From: JAGVPT01 sp049578505
GTDB taxonomy: Bacteria > Bacteroidota > Ignavibacteria > UBA10030 > UBA8401
Direction: 5' to 3'
Assembly (NCBI GenBank): GCA_049578505.1
Contig: JBAUMC010000006.1
Coordinates: forward strand, 7,885 to 71,884
DNA: 64,000 nt
In this document: in pieces, positions 15,012 through 24,928 of the stretch
How the letters are laid out: each line of letters starts with the position of its first letter
Numbering within the stretch: the first letter of the stretch is position 1
Notes under the pieces: model-generated
The model's database searches: none
Told to the model about the DNA's origin: nothing
Seen by the model: only the letters and a program-made list of their open reading frames with translations
Translations under genes and position numbers: made by a program

Positions 15012-16247
15012 TTAGAACGTGTAGCCCAAGCTCACACCGATGAGGTTTGCGAGGGCGTTATAGGTCCCGTCAAAATTGGTTACAGTATTCACTGCTTGGC
15101 GTTGGTCGAATTTCAGGAACATGTAAGAAACATCGGCTGAGAGTTCTTTTGTGAATTGGTATCCTAAGCCAACGTTCACTCCATTTCGGTTCGCATCCGG
15201 AAGGATCGGATCGACGTACGCCGAGGCTACAGGCGAATGGTCGTAGAGATACCCTGCACGGATCTTAAGTGCATCCATCGTGTATTCTCCGCCGATGCGG
15301 ATCATGTACGTATCGCTATAATTCTTAGGTTCGGTGACATCTTTCGTCGGGTCGTTCTTAAAGTCGATTGTAAGTTCTTTGTAGGATGACCATCCGATAT
15401 ACTGATAGTCAGCTTCGAGTTCAAAATTCGGTGCTGCTTTGTAAGCAATACCTGCGAATCCCGTTGCAGGAAGCGTGAGCGAAGAGGTAACATCGTCGTT
15501 CACAACGTTTACTTCTGCGAACTGAGGATTAAAGCTGACGTTTCCGGAAGCACTCAGCTTTACGGAGGAGCGGTACGAGACACCGGCGCTCAAATCGGGG
15601 GTGAATTTATAGAGCACGCCCACATTAAAGCCGTATGCGGTCTTCGAATTCATGTCGATCGAGACCTTCGTGTCTGTGTTGATCACGTTCTCCTCTTGCT
15701 CGAGTTTTACGGTCCCCGTCACGATGTTCAATCCGGCCCCAATTGAAAGCTGGTCGTTAAATTTATAGGCGACGGTGGGAGTGTAAAAAAATGAGGCGAG
15801 ATCCACTTTCGTCGTGATATATTTTCCAACCCAGTCAGAAGGCCATTCGGTTCCCAGCCCGTACGGATTTGTCACACCGATTCCGACAGTAAGGTTATTC
15901 GCCACGGGATAGATGCCGTAGAGGCTGATGGGGGTGAAGGTCTGCTTGGTCATTTTTGTCTCGTTCTTTATCGCGGGGTCATTTGCATCGGCGATCGGAC
16001 CGTAAAATGAGACTTGCGGCAGAATGAATGTCGTTCCGAGATAAAGTTCTGCTTGGGATTGAAACCCAAGTCCTGCAGGATTAAAATAAATTGCGGAAGG
16101 ATCCGAGGCGCGCGCTGCAAATGCGCCGCCTTGTGCCATCGCTCTGGAGCCAAGCTCGTTCAACTGGAATCCTCCCGCAATCACCGTTGCATTTCCCAGG
16201 ATCGCAGCGACACAGAGGCAGGCTGTGTGAAGGGTCATTCTTTTCAA
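15012..16247 (-). CDS. FadL/OmpP1-type outer-membrane transporter
   Basis: The protein has 411 residues with signal peptide MKRMTLHTACLCVAAILGNATVIAGG. The mature start GFQLNELGSRAMAQGGAFAARASDPSAIYFNPAGL is the FadL/TodX N-terminal hatch signature, followed by a barrel that ends LIGVSLGYTF with the usual C-terminal aromatic. The family takes up long-chain fatty acids or aromatic hydrocarbons. It is directly upstream (43 bases) of the GDSL lipoprotein on the same strand, so the two probably form an operon that frees and takes up fatty acids. Confidence 0.9.
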   Translation of the reverse strand: MKRMTLHTACLCVAAILGNATVIAGGFQLNELGSRAMAQGGAFAARASDPSAIYFNPAGLGFQSQAELYLGTTFILPQVSFYGPIADANDPAIKNETKMTKQTFTPISLYGIYPVANNLTVGIGVTNPYGLGTEWPSDWVGKYITTKVDLASFFYTPTVAYKFNDQLSIGAGLNIVTGTVKLEQEENVINTDTKVSIDMNSKTAYGFNVGVLYKFTPDLSAGVSYRSSVKLSASGNVSFNPQFAEVNVVNDDVTSSLTLPATGFAGIAYKAAPNFELEADYQYIGWSSYKELTIDFKNDPTKDVTEPKNYSDTYMIRIGGEYTMDALKIRAGYLYDHSPVASAYVDPILPDANRNGVNVGLGYQFTKELSADVSYMFLKFDQRQAVNTVTNFDGTYNALANLIGVSLGYTF

Positions 16248-16511
16248 GGTAACCTCCTTCTGAAAATTTGTCTCGATAGGTTCGTGATTTCGTTGCTCTT
16301 TATTGCGGTAACGTGTGTGTCTGAAACTGCAGCATTATAAAAGGTGGGTCAAGTATAGCACTCTCGAATATCAAAAGCAAGGGACGATATAGTCCTATTT
16401 TTATGCTGGTATTTTCTCTTCGAATCTCGTGGAAACTCCGGCGTGGCACAAAGAAGAGGTTGACTAGCCCGCACTAACTGAGAGACGACTGATCGGAGGT
16501 GAGTCCGAGGG

Positions 16512-17258
16512 TCAGAAGTTCTTGCTCTTGAAATCCCACTCATACCCGTTTTTTTGTTCCGTAGCATCGACAATAATTTTGACGGGACCAATCCCCGGAG
16601 CAAACCAGTATGTCGCAAGCGGAACCCCGATCCCGTTCCCCCGAACCACCCCATCAACGATAATGAATTGTGTGAGTGTCGTTCGATACGTATTAAACAT
16701 CTGTCCGCCGACGCTTAGACTCTCCTCGTCAGCAAACTGCCCGGCTACCTTCAGATCGTAGACGGAGTCAGGAGTACGTAACGAATCGTCGAACGCCGTC
16801 CAAAAGGCGGCGACGCCGTCTCCAATGTTGCCGACCAGGATCCAATTGAGGGAATCACCTTGTGGAAGCAGAATATTCTCGAGGAACCAAAAATCTGCTT
16901 CGCCAGTCGGCGGTGTGCGTAGGATATAGAGAGGAGTGGCCGATGGTGATGGTGCCGTTATCGAGTCGATAATAAGGTTTGATGTTCCTCCGAGTGGACT
17001 AGCTGTGTCGTTCGAAACCACCGTCCACGTCGATGAATACGTTGCCCCTGTAGTAATATTCGTGTCCGCCCCGACGGACCGGAGGTAGCCGGTGTAAGTT
17101 ATCTTATGACCGACCGTCAGCGGGAAAATATCGGTGGTGATGGGAATTGTTGTCGGCGCGACGGGGCTGCTACTTTTCTTGCAGCCAACAACAAAAAGTG
17201 TCAAAACGGCTAATACAAAAGCCAACACAAATATTGCCGTTTGTCGAACTCTGTTCAT
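16512..17258 (-). CDS. hypothetical lipoprotein
   Basis: 248 residues from ATG 17258, which has CGGAG 6 bases upstream; the longer frame begins in a repeat and is rejected. The signal (MNRVRQTAIFVLAFVLAVLTLFVVGC) ends in lipobox FVVGC, followed by a Ser/Pro/Thr linker. The remainder is beta-rich (FPLTVGHKITYTGYLRSVG, YSSTWTVVSND, NTYRTTLTQFIIVDG), ending YWFAPGIGPVKIIVDATEQKNGYEWDFKS. The ending resembles surface lipoproteins that carry WFAPGVGxVK motifs; function unknown. Confidence 0.82.
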   Translation of the reverse strand: MNRVRQTAIFVLAFVLAVLTLFVVGCKKSSSPVAPTTIPITTDIFPLTVGHKITYTGYLRSVGADTNITTGATYSSTWTVVSNDTASPLGGTSNLIIDSITAPSPSATPLYILRTPPTGEADFWFLENILLPQGDSLNWILVGNIGDGVAAFWTAFDDSLRTPDSVYDLKVAGQFADEESLSVGGQMFNTYRTTLTQFIIVDGVVRGNGIGVPLATYWFAPGIGPVKIIVDATEQKNGYEWDFKSKNF

Positions 17259-17317
17259 GAAATCTCCGTAGTGATATGAAAACGTTAATAGTCTACACTT
17301 AGACGCGAGATGCTGCA

Positions 17318-17400
17318 GAAAGTTTGTCTCTCTGCGTAACTCCGTGCCGCCTCTGTGCCCCTCTGTGTCACACCATTGTTCCACAGAGTTACTCGGAGCG
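17318..17400. repeat. CTCTGTG/GTAACTC-type intergenic repeat
   Basis: The segment has CTCTCTGCGTAACTCCGTG, CCTCTGTGCCCCTCTGTG and an oppositely oriented CCACAGAGTTACTC, the pattern of a dispersed palindromic repeat common in genomes of this kind. It sits between two minus-strand genes. Confidence 0.55.
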
Positions 17401-17407
17401 CTAAGGC

Positions 17408-18184
17408 CTACTTATCCTTGATCTCTTCTAGCAATTCTTTCGCTTCTTTGCGAAATTGATTGTCGCTTTGATTTTCAGTCGGCAGAGTGGCGATTTTCGT
17501 TAACTGTTCTTTCGCTTTGTCGTATTCATCGAGCTCGGTGTACGCCCGCGCAGCGTCGAGGCGGTACATAATGAACGTCGGCCGGAGGGCAATAGCCTTT
17601 TCGTAGTTCGCCTCTGCGTCATCGTAATTAGCCCAGCTTAAACCAAGCGGCCACCGGATGATTTTCGGTTTTTCGCATAGCTTGGCATGTGTTCTGGCGA
17701 GAACATAATACGCCGCGGGGTTATTCTTGTCAAGTTCGATGGCCTTTTCGCAATCGGCTCTTACTTGTTTGACAAGATCAATCGATTCCCATACGCCTTT
17801 GAAAAGTGCCACTCTCCCGGTGGCAATAGCCCGGCGAGTATAGCCCATCGATGCGTTGGGATTTGCCTTTACGGCAAGCTCCGCAAAGTCGAGCGATTTC
17901 TGGTATGTTTCGAGTTGCTTGGTTTTTTCCTCTTGTGTCACGGTGGGTAGAAGCTCGCCGATGTCGGCGTACGCCCGGCTGATACGCCAGAGAATTTCGT
18001 AATTATTCGAATCCGCGGCGTAGACCTTCATTAAGACCTCGAGGGATTTTTTGTTCTCAAAAGTCTTGGTTGAGAAGTCGTCGCTCGCCGCGATAAGCGA
18101 GTCGATGTTGGCCTTTTGCTGGGATTTAAGTGTGAGGCTGCAGAAAGAGAAAAGAAATGTCAGAAGCAGCAATACCCGGTACAT
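17408..18184 (-). CDS. exported TPR protein
   Basis: 258 residues from ATG 18184, which has AAGGAGA upstream; the longer frame adds a non-signal tail. The signal peptide is MYRVLLLLTFLFSFCSLTLKSQ. TPR-like helices run through the rest (NYEILWRISRAYADIGEL, AELAVKANPNASMGYTRRA, AEANYEKAIALRPTFIMYRLDAARAYTELDEYDKAK). The arrangement resembles the regulator-of-microtubule-dynamics-like TPR family that is frequent in bacterial periplasms. A scaffold role is likely; partner unknown. Confidence 0.82.
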   Translation of the reverse strand: MYRVLLLLTFLFSFCSLTLKSQQKANIDSLIAASDDFSTKTFENKKSLEVLMKVYAADSNNYEILWRISRAYADIGELLPTVTQEEKTKQLETYQKSLDFAELAVKANPNASMGYTRRAIATGRVALFKGVWESIDLVKQVRADCEKAIELDKNNPAAYYVLARTHAKLCEKPKIIRWPLGLSWANYDDAEANYEKAIALRPTFIMYRLDAARAYTELDEYDKAKEQLTKIATLPTENQSDNQFRKEAKELLEEIKDK

Positions 18185-19000
18185 AACTATTTTCTCCTTG
18201 AAGTAGGTTAAAATGTCAGATAGCCTAACTATTATAGGCAATTTCAGCTTAATTTAGGGAATAGATTCTTCCACTCCTTCGGAAGCTAATTAACCGAAAC
18301 AGGCCTGTTCATTGGGATTTTTTTCCAGAGAATCAGCACGCAGTGCCGTTGCGAAAGACACCGGGGCTTTTCAATTTAACAGGCAATTATTCTGTGTCAC
18401 AAGTAGAGAATCCTGGTTGAAATATACACCCGCCAATGATACGTAATCATTCCCCTTTTCGCAAACATATTACCAAAAAATTTTGCGACCAGAATAGGGT
18501 TTTTAAGCAAAAAGTTTTTCTAGCGAGCGAATCATAACATAAAATTAACTTGCATTTCATAGCCTCAATTTCGATATTCCCCTAATAGAATTATCTAATT
18601 CGTTTGGTCGATTCTCCTTCTGACCACCAAATCAAAACTCTAGCTCGTTTTCAATTCAGGTAGGGGAAAGTGTCTCCGAAAAAAAGCCGAACCTGACCTA
18701 GAATGGTTATTTGTCACATCTGCTTACTTGTGAATATGGTTTTGATTGACGGGGAAGCAATGAGGTTGCCGGGAAAAGAATTGATCCTGCGAAGTGGTTG
18801 TAGTCGGAGACCGAAAAACGTAAATCCTTTCGACGCTAAGGGCGGTCAAAAGTTGCTTCAACAAACTATAACAATTCCGTAACACAAATCTTCTGCTTTG
18901 TTCATCTCCAAAGTGTACACTTGAAGATGCCTAAATGAATTATTTGGCTCGTTTCGATCGAAATTCGTTTTAACCCCAATAACCTATAAGGAGAACCTCT
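18185..19000. other. 816-base intergenic region upstream of a T9SS protein
   Basis: No credible coding frame, tRNA or strong terminator is visible. The region lies between divergent genes, so it should hold both promoters. A GC-richer block near 18750-18850 (GGGGAAGCAATGAGG, GGTTGTAGTCGGAGACCG, GGGCGGTC) stands out from the AT-rich surroundings and could be a folded leader, but I could not build a convincing structure or match it to a known riboswitch. Confidence 0.4.
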
Positions 19001-22000
19001 ATGAGAAAGATTTCTACTTTTTCTGCCATTTTAATTCTATTGTTTTTTGCATGCCAGTGGGCCTCTGCACAATTGTTGATCGAGAATTTCAATTATACAA
19101 CCGGGGATACTCTCGGATTGCATTGGGCGTGGCACAGTGGAACAGCTGGACAAGATACGATTCAGGCGAGTCCTTTGACATACACAGGATACGCCTCGTC
19201 AGGAATCGGGAAAAGCGTGAAGACCAATACCGGCGCTACTGAAGACTTGCACCTAAGTTTTCCTGACAGCGTTAATTCCGGAACGGTGTATGCTTCGTTT
19301 CTCGTAAACGTCTCCGCTGTAAACACAACGGGAGATTACTTCTTTCATTTTGGCGAAGGTCCATTCAGCAGTTCTGATTTTGGATGCAGGCTATCGGTTA
19401 AAACTAATGCATCCAGTGCCCTGGCATTTGGCCTTTCAAAGGCTTCGGCTGTGGGATCTTCAACTTTTACAGGATTTAACTATTCCTTAAATACGACGTA
19501 CCTCGTCGTAGTGAAATATATGTTCGAACCCAGTAGTACGACCAACGATTCCGTTGCCCTCTACGTTTTCACAGATCCAACCCTTCCCGCTACCGAACCA
19601 TCAACGGCAACTATCGGTCCGATGAATGAAGGAACAACCGACCTGCGCAACATTGGATGTGTCGCAATTAGGCAAGGGACCGCCGCAAATGTCCAGACAG
19701 CGCTGATTGCCGGCATTCGCGTCAGTACGAAATGGAGTTCAAGCGTTGGCGGGGTTGTTGGGTCGATGCCGATATTTTCCAACGCGTCATTTGGTTTTGG
19801 ACCCATCAATGTTGGCTCGAGCAAGACAGACACCCTTACGGTGCAGAACCTCAGCCAATACAATGCAATGAATATTTCTGCGATCACATCAAGCGACCCT
19901 ACGTTTGCAGTAACTCCGACAACTGGCACGGTTCCAACCTCCGGCTCGCAAAAATTTTTCATAACCTACTCCCCGACGGCAGTTGCCTCGAATACGGCGA
20001 ATGTTGTCTTTGTGAGCGACGATCCGGAGACTCACGATACTATTGCAGTTACTGGTTCTGGAATTCAAGCCGGATTTTCGTTGACTCCAAAATCCTTTAG
20101 TTTCGGAAATGTTTGGGTGGATTCCACGATCACAGACAGTGTGACCGTCACTAACTTAAGCACTGGAGCCCAACTGAGCGTTGATTCTATTAAATCGTCG
20201 AACCCACTTTTCACCGTCGGCCCGGCGAATGCGCTTATCGCAATTTCATCGTCAACGAAATTTGGCGTTTCGTTCAAGCCTCTTGTGATGGGTGCAGACA
20301 CGGCGACCATTGTGTTCTATAATAATGGCGCTTTAAAAATGGATACGCTCAAAGTGACTGGTAACGGTATTGTCAAAGCTCCGTTATTCTCGGCAACGCC
20401 GACATTAAAAGATTTCCATGTGAATCTTGTCGGGCATGCATGGAAGGACAGCATCAAAGTAAAGAACACGGGTTACGACTCACTGAAAATTACGGGTATT
20501 ACCTCATCAGATGCGAGTTTTGCAATTTCCCCCGTTTCAGCAAATATTGACTCGCAGGCGACGAAAACATTTTTCATCACGTTTACGCCGAGTGCAACGG
20601 GTACAAAATTCGCCTCCGTTGTTTTCACAAGCAACGATTCTGAAGTCAGGGATACTGTGAAGACAAGCGGAACGGGAATTTTATATTCAAAGATCTCCGA
20701 AGCAAGAAAAGACCTGAACAATGACTCGATCCCCGACCACTCTGTTACCGGAGATACGCTTATCATAAGCGGCGTCATCACATCTAAAAATCTTCAATCA
20801 GTCGGAGGTCAAACGGCAGTTTATATTCAAGACTCTACCGCAGGAGTCGAGGTCTTCGGCTATGCCTTGCCGCCGGTGACGATGGTCATTGGCGACTCCG
20901 TCTTTGCCATTGGAGTAGTCGAGCAGTACCATGGTTTGACGGAGTTTTATCCTCTTGAACCTTCTTACGATGTTTTAGATACTTTGCATCTCGGAATTTT
21001 GAAACATAACGCAACGGTTCCAAAGCCGAAGCATCTCACGTACAAACAATATGTTTCGAACTCTGAAAGTTACGAAGGGTTGCTTGTTGAGATCGATACG
21101 CTCTACAAGAAATCGGGAACGTGGCCTGGAGTATTAACCAGTGGATCGATTTATTTGACCACGTTCGGCGGAAAAGATTCGACCCAGATGTATATCAGCT
21201 CGAGCACAGATGTTGCTGGATCGGTTGAGCCACAATATCCGATCAACGTTGTGGCGGTCATCAGTCAATACTCATCCGGCACGACCCTCGGCAACGGTTA
21301 TGAAATTGAGCCGAGCGATTCCACAAATATCATCCATACAAAATTCGCTCCGCTCGTAAAAATATCCGAGGCGCGGAAAGACCTCAACAATGACCAGATT
21401 CCGGATCATTCTGTTACAAAAGATACGCTCATGATAACAGGTGTTGTCACATCGCCGAATCTTCAGGCAACTAACACCGCATATTTCGTCCAGGATTCGA
21501 CCGGAGGTGTAGAAGTATTCGCTTATGGATTAGGAACGGTCTTTGTCGTTGGTGACTCTGTGGCAGTGGTCGGGACCGTCGCACAGTATCATGGCTTGGA
21601 CGAATTCACTCCCCTTGTGTTGGATTCTCTCCACTTCGCGTTGTTGAAACATAAGGCTGTGGTTCCCAAGGCAAAGCGTATAACGCTTCTTCAGTACGTT
21701 ACCAATGGTGAGAATTATGAAGGCCTCTTGATCGAGATCGACACGCTCTACAAAGCATCCGGAACGTGGCCTGCGGCTGCATCTGCTTCGGGTATCTACT
21801 TGACCGACAAGAAAGGGGATACTGCTCAGGTATACATTAATGCGAGCACGGACATTGGCGGTTCTGTCGAACCGAAATATCCGGTGAATGTCTTCGGTAT
21901 AGGAGCTCAATACTCGTCCGGCACGACTGTGAACAACGGCTATGAGATTCTTCCGCGCGATACTTCGGACTTCGTGAAAGTGACGGTCTTGAGCGTAATC

Positions 22001-22321
22001 GACGCTTATTCGGGTATTCCGACGACCTTCATGTTGGAAAATAATTATCCGAATCCTTTCAATCCCTCAACGACGATTCTGTACGGCATCGCCCAGCAAA
22101 GTCATGTGACAGTGAAAATCTACTCAGTGCTGGGACAGGAAATTGCAACGCTGGTAAATACTGTCCAGGGTCCGAGCTATTACAGGGTGGTATGGGATGG
22201 AAAAGATCTCAACGGCACCATGGCAAGCAGCGGAGTATATTTCTTCCGTATTATTGCTGATCCTATGGACGGGAAGACCCAACCGTTCATGCAGGTGAAA
22301 AAGATGTTGTTGATGAAGTAA
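19001..22321 (+). CDS. large T9SS-secreted multidomain surface protein
   Basis: 1106 residues with AAGGAGA upstream. A signal peptide (to about residue 23) is followed by an N-terminal beta-sandwich-like domain (LLIENFNYTTGDTLG...) shared with the protein at 23257-24627. Next come about three Ig-like choice-of-anchor-D modules (about 255-560; SFGFGPINVGSSKTDTL, SFGNVWVDSTITDSVTV). Two tandem copies of an OB-fold-like module follow, each beginning KISEARKDLNND and containing VYIQDSTAGVEVF or YFVQDSTGGVEVF (about 563-785 and 787-1005). The end is a type A sorting domain with NYPNPFNPSTT and KKMLLMK. It is exported and probably surface-attached or released; ligand unknown. Confidence 0.9.
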   Translation: MRKISTFSAILILLFFACQWASAQLLIENFNYTTGDTLGLHWAWHSGTAGQDTIQASPLTYTGYASSGIGKSVKTNTGATEDLHLSFPDSVNSGTVYASFLVNVSAVNTTGDYFFHFGEGPFSSSDFGCRLSVKTNASSALAFGLSKASAVGSSTFTGFNYSLNTTYLVVVKYMFEPSSTTNDSVALYVFTDPTLPATEPSTATIGPMNEGTTDLRNIGCVAIRQGTAANVQTALIAGIRVSTKWSSSVGGVVGSMPIFSNASFGFGPINVGSSKTDTLTVQNLSQYNAMNISAITSSDPTFAVTPTTGTVPTSGSQKFFITYSPTAVASNTANVVFVSDDPETHDTIAVTGSGIQAGFSLTPKSFSFGNVWVDSTITDSVTVTNLSTGAQLSVDSIKSSNPLFTVGPANALIAISSSTKFGVSFKPLVMGADTATIVFYNNGALKMDTLKVTGNGIVKAPLFSATPTLKDFHVNLVGHAWKDSIKVKNTGYDSLKITGITSSDASFAISPVSANIDSQATKTFFITFTPSATGTKFASVVFTSNDSEVRDTVKTSGTGILYSKISEARKDLNNDSIPDHSVTGDTLIISGVITSKNLQSVGGQTAVYIQDSTAGVEVFGYALPPVTMVIGDSVFAIGVVEQYHGLTEFYPLEPSYDVLDTLHLGILKHNATVPKPKHLTYKQYVSNSESYEGLLVEIDTLYKKSGTWPGVLTSGSIYLTTFGGKDSTQMYISSSTDVAGSVEPQYPINVVAVISQYSSGTTLGNGYEIEPSDSTNIIHTKFAPLVKISEARKDLNNDQIPDHSVTKDTLMITGVVTSPNLQATNTAYFVQDSTGGVEVFAYGLGTVFVVGDSVAVVGTVAQYHGLDEFTPLVLDSLHFALLKHKAVVPKAKRITLLQYVTNGENYEGLLIEIDTLYKASGTWPAAASASGIYLTDKKGDTAQVYINASTDIGGSVEPKYPVNVFGIGAQYSSGTTVNNGYEILPRDTSDFVKVTVLSVIDAYSGIPTTFMLENNYPNPFNPSTTILYGIAQQSHVTVKIYSVLGQEIATLVNTVQGPSYYRVVWDGKDLNGTMASSGVYFFRIIADPMDGKTQPFMQVKKMLLMK

Positions 22322-22354
22322 GCTGTAGGTTTCAGACTTTAGAATACAGAATTC

Positions 22355-22400
22355 AGAAGTCGGAATGGGAAATCTCTCATTCCGGCTTCTGTTTCTTTTT
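22355..22400 (+). terminator. rho-independent terminator
   Basis: AGAAGTCGGAATG (22355-22367) pairs with CATTCCGGCTTCT (22378-22390), 13 bp with one G-U, followed by GTTTCTTTTT. It closes the T9SS gene that ends at 22321. Confidence 0.85.
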
Positions 22401-22519
22401 GTAGTTGTAGCTACTCTGTGGAATTGAGGTGGCACTATAGGGGAAAAGAATATCGCCCGTTGTATCCGATCTTTCGCTCTTCGCTATTAACAGTTCACTG
22501 AATTTAGGGGGATAATATC

Positions 22520-23125
22520 ATGGCAAAAAAAACCAACACGCCGGAATTTATCACACGGGAAATTCTTAAAGAAGAACTCTCGGCGTCCGAACAACGACTT
22601 GAAGCAAAAATTGTTGGCGTTAACAGGAAAATCGACGGCGTCGAACAACGGCTCGACACAAAAATAAACAGTGTCGAAAAACGCCTCGACACGAAGATCG
22701 ATTCGCGCTTCAACCAGCTCGACGCGAAGATCGACTCGCGCTTTAACCAGCTCGACTCGAAGATCGATACCACCGCACAATCTCTTAAAGAGTACACCGA
22801 TAGCCGGTTCAACCAGCTCGATGCGAAAATTGATATTACGGCGCAATCGCTAAGGGAGTACACTGACAACCAGGGCAACCGGCTCGACGCTAAAATTGAG
22901 TCCACCGCGCAATCGCTCAAAGACTACACCGACAGCCGCTTCACGCAGCTTGATGCAAGGCTCAGCGGTGCCGAAAAAAACCTCGAAGCTAAGCTGACAA
23001 AATATTTTGAGTTGATGATGCAGACGTTTGCTGAAGGGAATAAAGCGATACATAAAATTCTTTCGAGCCACGAAGAACGTATCTCCGTGCTGGAAGGAAG
23101 AGGAGCTCAGCCCGGCAGAATTTGA
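22520..23125 (+). CDS. hendecad coiled-coil repeat protein
   Basis: 201 residues, almost entirely helical coiled coil. Eleven-residue units of the type DSRFNQLDAKI recur (about residues 50-150), alternating with STAQSLKEYT segments. The repeats are visible in the DNA as GCTTCAACCAGCTCGA units. Residues 155-201 (LEAKLTKYFELMMQTFAEGNKAIHKILSSHEERISVLEGR) form a different helix pair. There is no signal peptide, so it is cytoplasmic. The leader (AGGGGGATAATATC before ATG) closely matches the leader of the gene at 23257 (GGGGGATAATACT). Function unknown; a structural or scaffold role is likely. Confidence 0.8.
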   Translation: MAKKTNTPEFITREILKEELSASEQRLEAKIVGVNRKIDGVEQRLDTKINSVEKRLDTKIDSRFNQLDAKIDSRFNQLDSKIDTTAQSLKEYTDSRFNQLDAKIDITAQSLREYTDNQGNRLDAKIESTAQSLKDYTDSRFTQLDARLSGAEKNLEAKLTKYFELMMQTFAEGNKAIHKILSSHEERISVLEGRGAQPGRI

Positions 23126-23256
23126 TTGTCATTCTTTACTCCTCATTACTCATTGTTTAAAGAACCTCCCATCTCCCCGCAAAAAATACCGTAGAGTTTT
23201 ACTCCTCAAAAAGCAATAAATCACAAATTCACACATTACATAAGGGGGATAATACT

Positions 23257-24627
23257 ATGAAAAAGACCTTTCTGTCTTTGATGGCTGCACTTATTGCTAT
23301 TGCACTGTCAAGTAAAACGGCGCGGGGGCAATTGCTGACAGAGGATTTTAATTATACCGACGGGACCGTATTGACAACGAATGGATGGATTGCAGCCAGT
23401 GGGGGTGGTACTAATTCAATCACCGTTCTCACTGCTTCTGCATTGACATATTCAGGATATTTAGGATCGGGTATCGGAAATGGAGTTTCTCTCACTACAT
23501 CTGGTGAAGATGATTACATGACGTTTGCACAAGTAACATCCGGAACTCTCTACTTGTCTGCGCTCGTGAATCTAAGCGCAGCACAAACAACAGGGGACTA
23601 TTTTCTTGTTCCATATGGAACTGCAAGTACAGGTGGCGGGTATTTTGGAAGAATATTTGCCAAATCTTCCGGAAGCGGCTTTGTTTTTGGCCTGTCGAAG
23701 AGTGTCGCACCTCCGACATATGAATCTACGGTAAGATCCTTCGGTACAACATACTTGGTTGTAGTCAAGTATACGTTTGTGGGAACGAATACGAGTATTA
23801 CAACGGATGATTTGGTAGATTTATGGGTTAATCCCACTATTGGATCTACAGAAACAACAGCAACGATATCTGCGGTTGGTAATGGTGACAAAGACAATTA
23901 TGCAACGACGGGCCTTAATGCTGTTGCGTTGCGACAAGGAACAGTGTCAAGCGCCCCAACTGTGAGTGTTGATGGAATCCGAGTCGCAACCAGTTGGGGT
24001 GGCATTCCTCTTCCCGTTGAAATTAACTCCTTCATTGCATTCGTCCGCAAGAATGGTATTGAGCTAGCCTGGAACACAGCGACCGAAATCGACAATTACG
24101 GATTTGACGTAGAACGAAAATCAATGGTCAATGGAACCCTTGCAGGACAAGGGACGCTGGGAAGCGCGCAATCAGCAATGAACGGTTGGACGAAGGTGGG
24201 GTTTGTTAACGGGAACGGGACGAGCAACGTGCCGCACCGCTATTCGTTTGTTGACAACTCCACTTCGTTCGGAACATATAGCTACCGTCTCAAGCAAATC
24301 GACCACGACGGAAAATTCGAGTACAGCAATACCATCGATGCAATGGTTGCAATTGCACCAAATACAATGCAGCTCGGTCAGAATTATCCGAACCCGTTCA
24401 ACCCCCAGACGAGCATTGAATTCGTCGTGCCGACAACCGGCTACACCACGCTGAAGGTCTATAATACGTTGGGCGAAGAAGTCACAACCCTGGTCAGCGG
24501 AAATATCGAAGCGGGTGTGCTGAATCATATCAGCTTCAACGGCGACAACTTTGCGAGCGGGGAATATTTCTACAGGCTTCGTTCGGGAAGTTTCGTTGAA
24601 ACGAAAAAGATGTTGATGATCAAGTGA
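23257..24627 (+). CDS. T9SS-secreted surface protein
   Basis: 456 residues with GGGGG upstream of the ATG. Signal peptide MKKTFLSLMAALIAIALSSKTARG. The N-terminal domain (LLTEDFNYTDGTVL..., ALTYSGYLGSGIGN, YLSALVNLSAAQTTGDYF) is homologous to that of the 1106-residue protein at 19001. A fibronectin-like segment (LPVEINSFIAFVRKNGIELAWNTATEIDNYGFDVER) and a type A sorting domain (NYPNPFNPQTSIEF ... ASGEYFYRLRSGSFVETKKMLMIK) follow. The pair probably arose by duplication of a shared N-terminal module. Confidence 0.9.
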   Translation: MKKTFLSLMAALIAIALSSKTARGQLLTEDFNYTDGTVLTTNGWIAASGGGTNSITVLTASALTYSGYLGSGIGNGVSLTTSGEDDYMTFAQVTSGTLYLSALVNLSAAQTTGDYFLVPYGTASTGGGYFGRIFAKSSGSGFVFGLSKSVAPPTYESTVRSFGTTYLVVVKYTFVGTNTSITTDDLVDLWVNPTIGSTETTATISAVGNGDKDNYATTGLNAVALRQGTVSSAPTVSVDGIRVATSWGGIPLPVEINSFIAFVRKNGIELAWNTATEIDNYGFDVERKSMVNGTLAGQGTLGSAQSAMNGWTKVGFVNGNGTSNVPHRYSFVDNSTSFGTYSYRLKQIDHDGKFEYSNTIDAMVAIAPNTMQLGQNYPNPFNPQTSIEFVVPTTGYTTLKVYNTLGEEVTTLVSGNIEAGVLNHISFNGDNFASGEYFYRLRSGSFVETKKMLMIK

Positions 24628-24645
24628 CGAAGGCACTTGATCTGA

Positions 24646-24669
24646 AATCCCACAGCTTTTTGTGGGATT
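24646..24669 (+). terminator. hairpin after the T9SS gene
   Basis: AATCCCACA pairs with TGTGGGATT over a 6-base loop, 18 bases after the stop. No long T tract follows, so it may be a weak terminator or mRNA-end stabiliser. Confidence 0.6.
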
Positions 24670-24749
24670 AATGTTGAAGTGATTGCTCGGATAACGCAGA
24701 TTTGGCGCGCTTTCAGATTGCTCAGAATTGCGGAAAGTGAAGAAAAAAT

Positions 24750-24786
24750 AATGTCGGGCGCGGTTAAAGTGTCCGACATTTTTTAT
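24750..24786 (+). terminator. rho-independent terminator
   Basis: AATGTCGG (24750-24757) pairs with CCGACATT (24773-24780), followed by TTTTA. It is the second hairpin in the gap between the T9SS gene and the next gene. Confidence 0.65.
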
Positions 24787-24928
24787 GGGATGCCGCGACT
24801 TTCTCATTTAAATCCTCGGGAATTTGATGTTAGATATTTCTAAAATAGAACAGTCATGGCATCACTTGGCTACAAATTCCACTTCAACTTGATTCTTGTT
24901 TTCAATTCTGCTATACTGTTTTCCAAGT

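Noticed and set aside
18700..18880. Possible riboswitch upstream of the T9SS gene
   Set aside because: The GC-richer block does not match the conserved cores of cobalamin, c-di-GMP or TPP riboswitches that I know, and I could not draw a stable nested fold.
22671..22853. Plus-strand frame inside the coiled-coil gene
   Set aside because: Same repeats in another frame; shadow of the 22520-23125 gene.
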